A stretch of 64,000 bases of DNA from Janibacter sp. DB-40 (GTDB lineage: Bacteria; Actinomycetota; Actinomycetes; Actinomycetales; Dermatophilaceae). The notes under the pieces are model-generated. The model did not search any database and was not told the origin of the DNA. It worked only from the letters and a program-made list of their open reading frames with translations. The position numbers and the translations under genes were made by a program. Positions 61,083 to 64,000 of this stretch are shown one piece after another. The first letter of the stretch is position 1; every line of letters begins with the position of its first letter. The stretch is from contig NZ_CP120360.1 in assembly GCF_029510815.1 (NCBI RefSeq), positions 372,001 through 436,000 on the forward strand. Direction: 5' to 3'.

Positions 61083-63656
61083 GTGACCACGACCACCGTC
61101 CGGAGACTCCGCCGCGCCCTGCTCGCGCTCGTCGGCCTCGTGGTCGTCGTCGCCGTCGTCCTGGCGGTCGTCGTCGTCGGTCAGGGCCGACGTCCGCTCC
61201 CGCAGACGACGGGGACCATCGAGGTCCCGGGCCTCGACGGCGAGGTCGAGGTGCGGCGCGACGAGCGGGGGGTCCCGCACATCTACGCCGACACGATGGG
61301 CGACCTCATGCGCGCGCAGGGGTACGTGCAGGCGCAGGACCGCTTCTTCGAGATGGACATGCGCCGCCACGTGACCGCCGGACGGCTGGCCGAGCTCGTC
61401 GGCGAGCCGGGCGTCGAGACCGACAAGGTCATCCGCACCATGGGCTGGCGCCGGGTCGCCGAGCAGGAGCTGCCCCTGCTCGCACCGGAGACCCGTCAGG
61501 CCCTCGACTCGTTCGCCGACGGGGTCAACGCCTGGCTGGACGACCAGGGCTCGACCTCCGCCATGGGCATGGAGTACTCGGTCCTGGCGCTCTCCCTCCC
61601 GGAGTACCGCGTCGAGGACTGGACCCCGGTCGACTCGCTCGCCTGGCTGAAGGCCATGGCCTGGGACCTGCGCGGCAACTACGACGGTGAGCTGACCCGC
61701 GCGGCACTCGACGGCAAGGTCGCCACGCCGATGATCGAGCAGCTCTACCCGAAGTACCCGACCGACCGCCACGCGCCGATCCTGTCCGGGAGTGAGTGGA
61801 CGGCGAAGGGGGCGCGACCCCCTTCGTTCTCCTCCTCGCCCACGTCGGACGGGCCGGCCTCGACGCCGCAGGCCCGCTCGGCCGTGGCCGACACCGCGGC
61901 GGCGATCGACGCGATCCCCGCCCTGCTGGGGAAGGGGCAGGGGATCGGCTCCAACTCGTGGGTGGTCGACGGGGACCGCTCCACGACCGGCGAACCGCTG
62001 CTCGCCAACGACCCGCACCTGGGCGTGAGCATGCCGGGCATCTGGTACCAGATGGGCCTGCACTGCCGGGATGTCGGGGACGCCTGCCCGATCGACGTCT
62101 CCGGGTACACCTTCGCCGGGGTGCCGGGGGTTGTCATCGGCCACAACCAGTCCATCGCCTGGGGGTTCACCAACCTGGGCCCCGATGTCACCGACTTCTA
62201 CCTCGAGCAGGTCACCGACGGGGAGTACCTGCGCGACGGCGAGCTCACGCCGCTGGAGACCCGCACCGAGACGATCGAGGTCGCCGGCGGGAAGGACGTG
62301 GAGATCACCGTCCGCTCCACGGGCCACGGGCCGATCCTGTCCGACGTCGTCCCCGCCGCCGCGGCCGCGGGCCAGGACGTCGACGTCGAGGGTCGCGCCA
62401 CGACCAGCTACGCGGTCTCCCTCGCCTGGACGGCGCTGACCCCGAGCGCGACCGGCGACGCGATCCTGGGGCTGAACTCCGCGACGAACTTCGAGGAGTT
62501 CCGGGCCGCGGCGAAGGACTTCGCCGTCCCGAGCCAGAACCTCGTCTACGCCGACACCGAGGGCAACATCGGCTACCAGGCGCCGGGTCGGATCCCCATC
62601 CGCAAGGGCGTCGGGGACGACCCGCCCGGCTGGTCGCCGGCACCGGGCTGGGACTCCGACTACGACTGGGACGGGTACGTCCCCTTCAAGGACATGCCGT
62701 GGGTGCTCAACCCCGACGACGGCTACATCGTCACCGCCAACCAGCAGGTCACGCCGAGCCGCACCCCCTTCCTCACCACGGAGTGGGACATGGGCTACCG
62801 CTCACAACGCATCGACGACCTGCTCACGAGCGAGGAGAAGGTCTCCCCGAAGAAGATGGCCCGCATCCAGCTCGATACCCACAACGGGCTCGCCGACGCG
62901 CTGGTCCCCGCCCTGCTGGAGGTCGAGGTCGACGACTTCACCCGTGACGGGCAGGACCTGCTGCGCACGTGGGACCGCAGCCAGCTGGCCGGTGGCGGCC
63001 ACAGCTCGGCGGCCGCCGCGTACTTCAACTCGGTGTGGCGCCAGGTCGTCGAGATCACCTTCAACGACGACCTGCCCGCCGAGCTTCAGGCGGCCGGGAG
63101 CTCGCAGCACTGGTTGGCCGTCGAGGGCCTGCTGGAGAACCCGTCGAGCCAGTGGTGGGACAACCGCACGACCCCCGGCATCATCGAGAACCGCGACGAG
63201 GTGCTGCGGCAGGCGCTCGTCGACGCCCGGCTGGAGCTGACCAGCAGGATGGGCAAGGACCCGGAGGGCTGGGAGTGGGGCCAGCTGCACGGCGTCACCT
63301 TCGCCCACCAGGTCCTCGGCGGCGAGGGCGTCCCCGGCGTGATCCGCTCGCTGGTCAACTCCGGACCCCACCCCGTCGGCGGCAGCTCCTCGACGGTCAA
63401 CGCGATGGCCTGGGACGCCTCCGAGGGCTTCGCCGTCACGGCCGCGCCGTCGATGCGGATGGTCGTCGACCTCGGCGACCTCGACCGCTCGCGGTGGGTG
63501 AACCAGACCGGGAACTCCGGCCACCCCTTCAGCAGCCACTACGACGACCAGGTCGACGCCTGGCTCGAGGGGCGCACCTTCCCGTGGCCGTCCAGTCGGG
63601 AGGCCGTCGTCGAGGCGACGGAGGACACGCTCACGCTCGTGCCGGAGGAGGACTAG
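61083..63656 (+). CDS. Penicillin acylase family (Ntn-hydrolase) protein
   Basis: This 857-residue protein has an N-terminal membrane anchor (about 10-33), an alpha chain, a low-complexity linker (about 240-262) and, from residue 290, the beta chain. The nucleophile is Ser290 in GIGSNSWVV, exposed by cleavage after Gly289, typical of Ntn amidases. FTNLGPDVTDFYLEQ and LANDPHLGVSMPGIWYQM match the family. It cuts amides such as acyl-homoserine lactones or lipopeptides outside the cell; the substrate is unknown. Its stop overlaps the convergent fthC stop by 4 bases (CTAG). The linker DNA contains a CGAAGGGGG/CCCCCTTCG hairpin. Confidence 0.92.
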   Translation: MTTTTVRRLRRALLALVGLVVVVAVVLAVVVVGQGRRPLPQTTGTIEVPGLDGEVEVRRDERGVPHIYADTMGDLMRAQGYVQAQDRFFEMDMRRHVTAGRLAELVGEPGVETDKVIRTMGWRRVAEQELPLLAPETRQALDSFADGVNAWLDDQGSTSAMGMEYSVLALSLPEYRVEDWTPVDSLAWLKAMAWDLRGNYDGELTRAALDGKVATPMIEQLYPKYPTDRHAPILSGSEWTAKGARPPSFSSSPTSDGPASTPQARSAVADTAAAIDAIPALLGKGQGIGSNSWVVDGDRSTTGEPLLANDPHLGVSMPGIWYQMGLHCRDVGDACPIDVSGYTFAGVPGVVIGHNQSIAWGFTNLGPDVTDFYLEQVTDGEYLRDGELTPLETRTETIEVAGGKDVEITVRSTGHGPILSDVVPAAAAAGQDVDVEGRATTSYAVSLAWTALTPSATGDAILGLNSATNFEEFRAAAKDFAVPSQNLVYADTEGNIGYQAPGRIPIRKGVGDDPPGWSPAPGWDSDYDWDGYVPFKDMPWVLNPDDGYIVTANQQVTPSRTPFLTTEWDMGYRSQRIDDLLTSEEKVSPKKMARIQLDTHNGLADALVPALLEVEVDDFTRDGQDLLRTWDRSQLAGGGHSSAAAAYFNSVWRQVVEITFNDDLPAELQAAGSSQHWLAVEGLLENPSSQWWDNRTTPGIIENRDEVLRQALVDARLELTSRMGKDPEGWEWGQLHGVTFAHQVLGGEGVPGVIRSLVNSGPHPVGGSSSTVNAMAWDASEGFAVTAAPSMRMVVDLGDLDRSRWVNQTGNSGHPFSSHYDDQVDAWLEGRTFPWPSSREAVVEATEDTLTLVPEED

Positions 63657-64000
63657 CCGAGCGGAAGGGGGGCGGTCGCGTCGGTGATGCCGGCGGCGGT
63701 GACGACCGTGGTCACCGGGACGTCGTGCGGATCGCGTGGGAGCGGCTCGCTGGTGTGCTCGCCCGGGTGGAGCAGGACGAGGACCGGGGCGCCGGTCGGC
63801 AGCATCGGCAGGACCCGGTCGTAGCAGCCGCCGCCCTGTCCCAGGCGCGTGCCGCTGGTGTCGACGGCCAGCGCCGGGACGACCGCCATGTCGGCCGTCG
63901 CAGGGGCGTCGACCCCCAGCGGGGTTCGCCCTGGGTCAGCGAGGTCGCACCACTCCAGCCGCCAGTCCGGCAGCGTGATCGGTACGAGGACCCGGTGGCC
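63653..64000 (-). CDS. 5-formyltetrahydrofolate cyclo-ligase, 3' part
   Basis: Only the last 115 residues are in the window; the frame runs off the right edge. GRTPLGVDAPATADMAVVPALAVD and GTRLGQGGGCYDRVL are the conserved C-terminal blocks of 5-formyl-THF cyclo-ligase, which makes 5,10-methenyl-THF from 5-formyl-THF with ATP. It converges with the penicillin acylase gene, sharing the four bases CTAG. Confidence 0.9.
   Translation of the reverse strand, partial: GHRVLVPITLPDWRLEWCDLADPGRTPLGVDAPATADMAVVPALAVDTSGTRLGQGGGCYDRVLPMLPTGAPVLVLLHPGEHTSEPLPRDPHDVPVTTVVTAAGITDATAPLPLG

Overview
The window is about 70% G+C, densely coded chromosomal DNA from an actinobacterium. The evidence is GTG and TTG starts, a DtxR/IdeR regulator, LppX-type and NlpC/P60 secreted proteins, a c-di-AMP riboswitch ahead of a cell-wall hydrolase, a groES-less GroEL with two CIRCE operators, DUF3263, DUF3027 and DUF4011 proteins, and many genes whose -10 box lies 6-8 bases before the start codon (leaderless type). 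Gene content and style suggest a member of Micrococcales, possibly Intrasporangiaceae such as Janibacter or Knoellia; that placement is inference. There is no IS element, prophage, integrase, CRISPR array or rRNA, so this is core genome.

Layout. 1-9.2 kb: 3' end of a PLP decarboxylase, a small secreted protein, DUF3263, GNAT, CIRCE-controlled groEL, a PhoD-like phosphatase and a MacB-type ABC exporter. 9.2-15.4 kb (minus): an orphan WXG100 protein, a DUF2339 membrane protein, an HtrA protease and a two-component pair in the same order as mycobacterial mprA-mprB-pepD, with a shared candidate binding box before the regulator and the protease. 15.7-19.0 kb: an ehuBCDA-type ectoine/amino acid uptake operon whose EhuD-like permease carries a fused extra membrane domain. 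19.2-24.4 kb: XPB helicase, a small DUF4190-like protein, HMG-CoA lyase and a frameshifted XPB/Ssl2-type partner. 24.5-31.6 kb: MFS, aldose epimerase, cold-shock protein, DUF3027, NCS2 purine permease and a MarR-MFS-microprotein operon. 31.7-39.8 kb: serC, lipoprotein, citrate synthase, two tandem acyltransferase-SGNH proteins and pdxH. 40.1-46.1 kb: iron alcohol dehydrogenase, SDR and hotdog-like protein, a divergent MFS-ideR pair, then riboswitch-NlpC/P60. 46.3-52.4 kb (minus): a complete Mrp/Mnh sodium-proton antiporter operon. 52.5-57 kb: DUF1801, tRNA-Arg(CCT) and a large DUF4011 helicase-nuclease gene with two frameshifts and a small overlapping partner. 57-64 kb: ctlX-ocd with a divergent Lrp regulator (citrulline to ornithine to proline), mscL, SAF-like protein, FmdB, a penicillin-acylase-family hydrolase and the 3' end of 5-formyl-THF cyclo-ligase.

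Superimposed on the genes are several repeat layers: an approximately 77-bp dispersed element (three copies and a half copy), a palindromic repeat centred on AGCCTAGGCT (at least seven copies), several strong hairpins, and an over-represented octamer CGAAGGGG seen both in genes and in terminator stems. Three genes-worth of frame breaks (one in the XPB partner, two in the helicase-nuclease) all fall in G or C homopolymers and look like missing bases, so they may be sequencing errors rather than decay.
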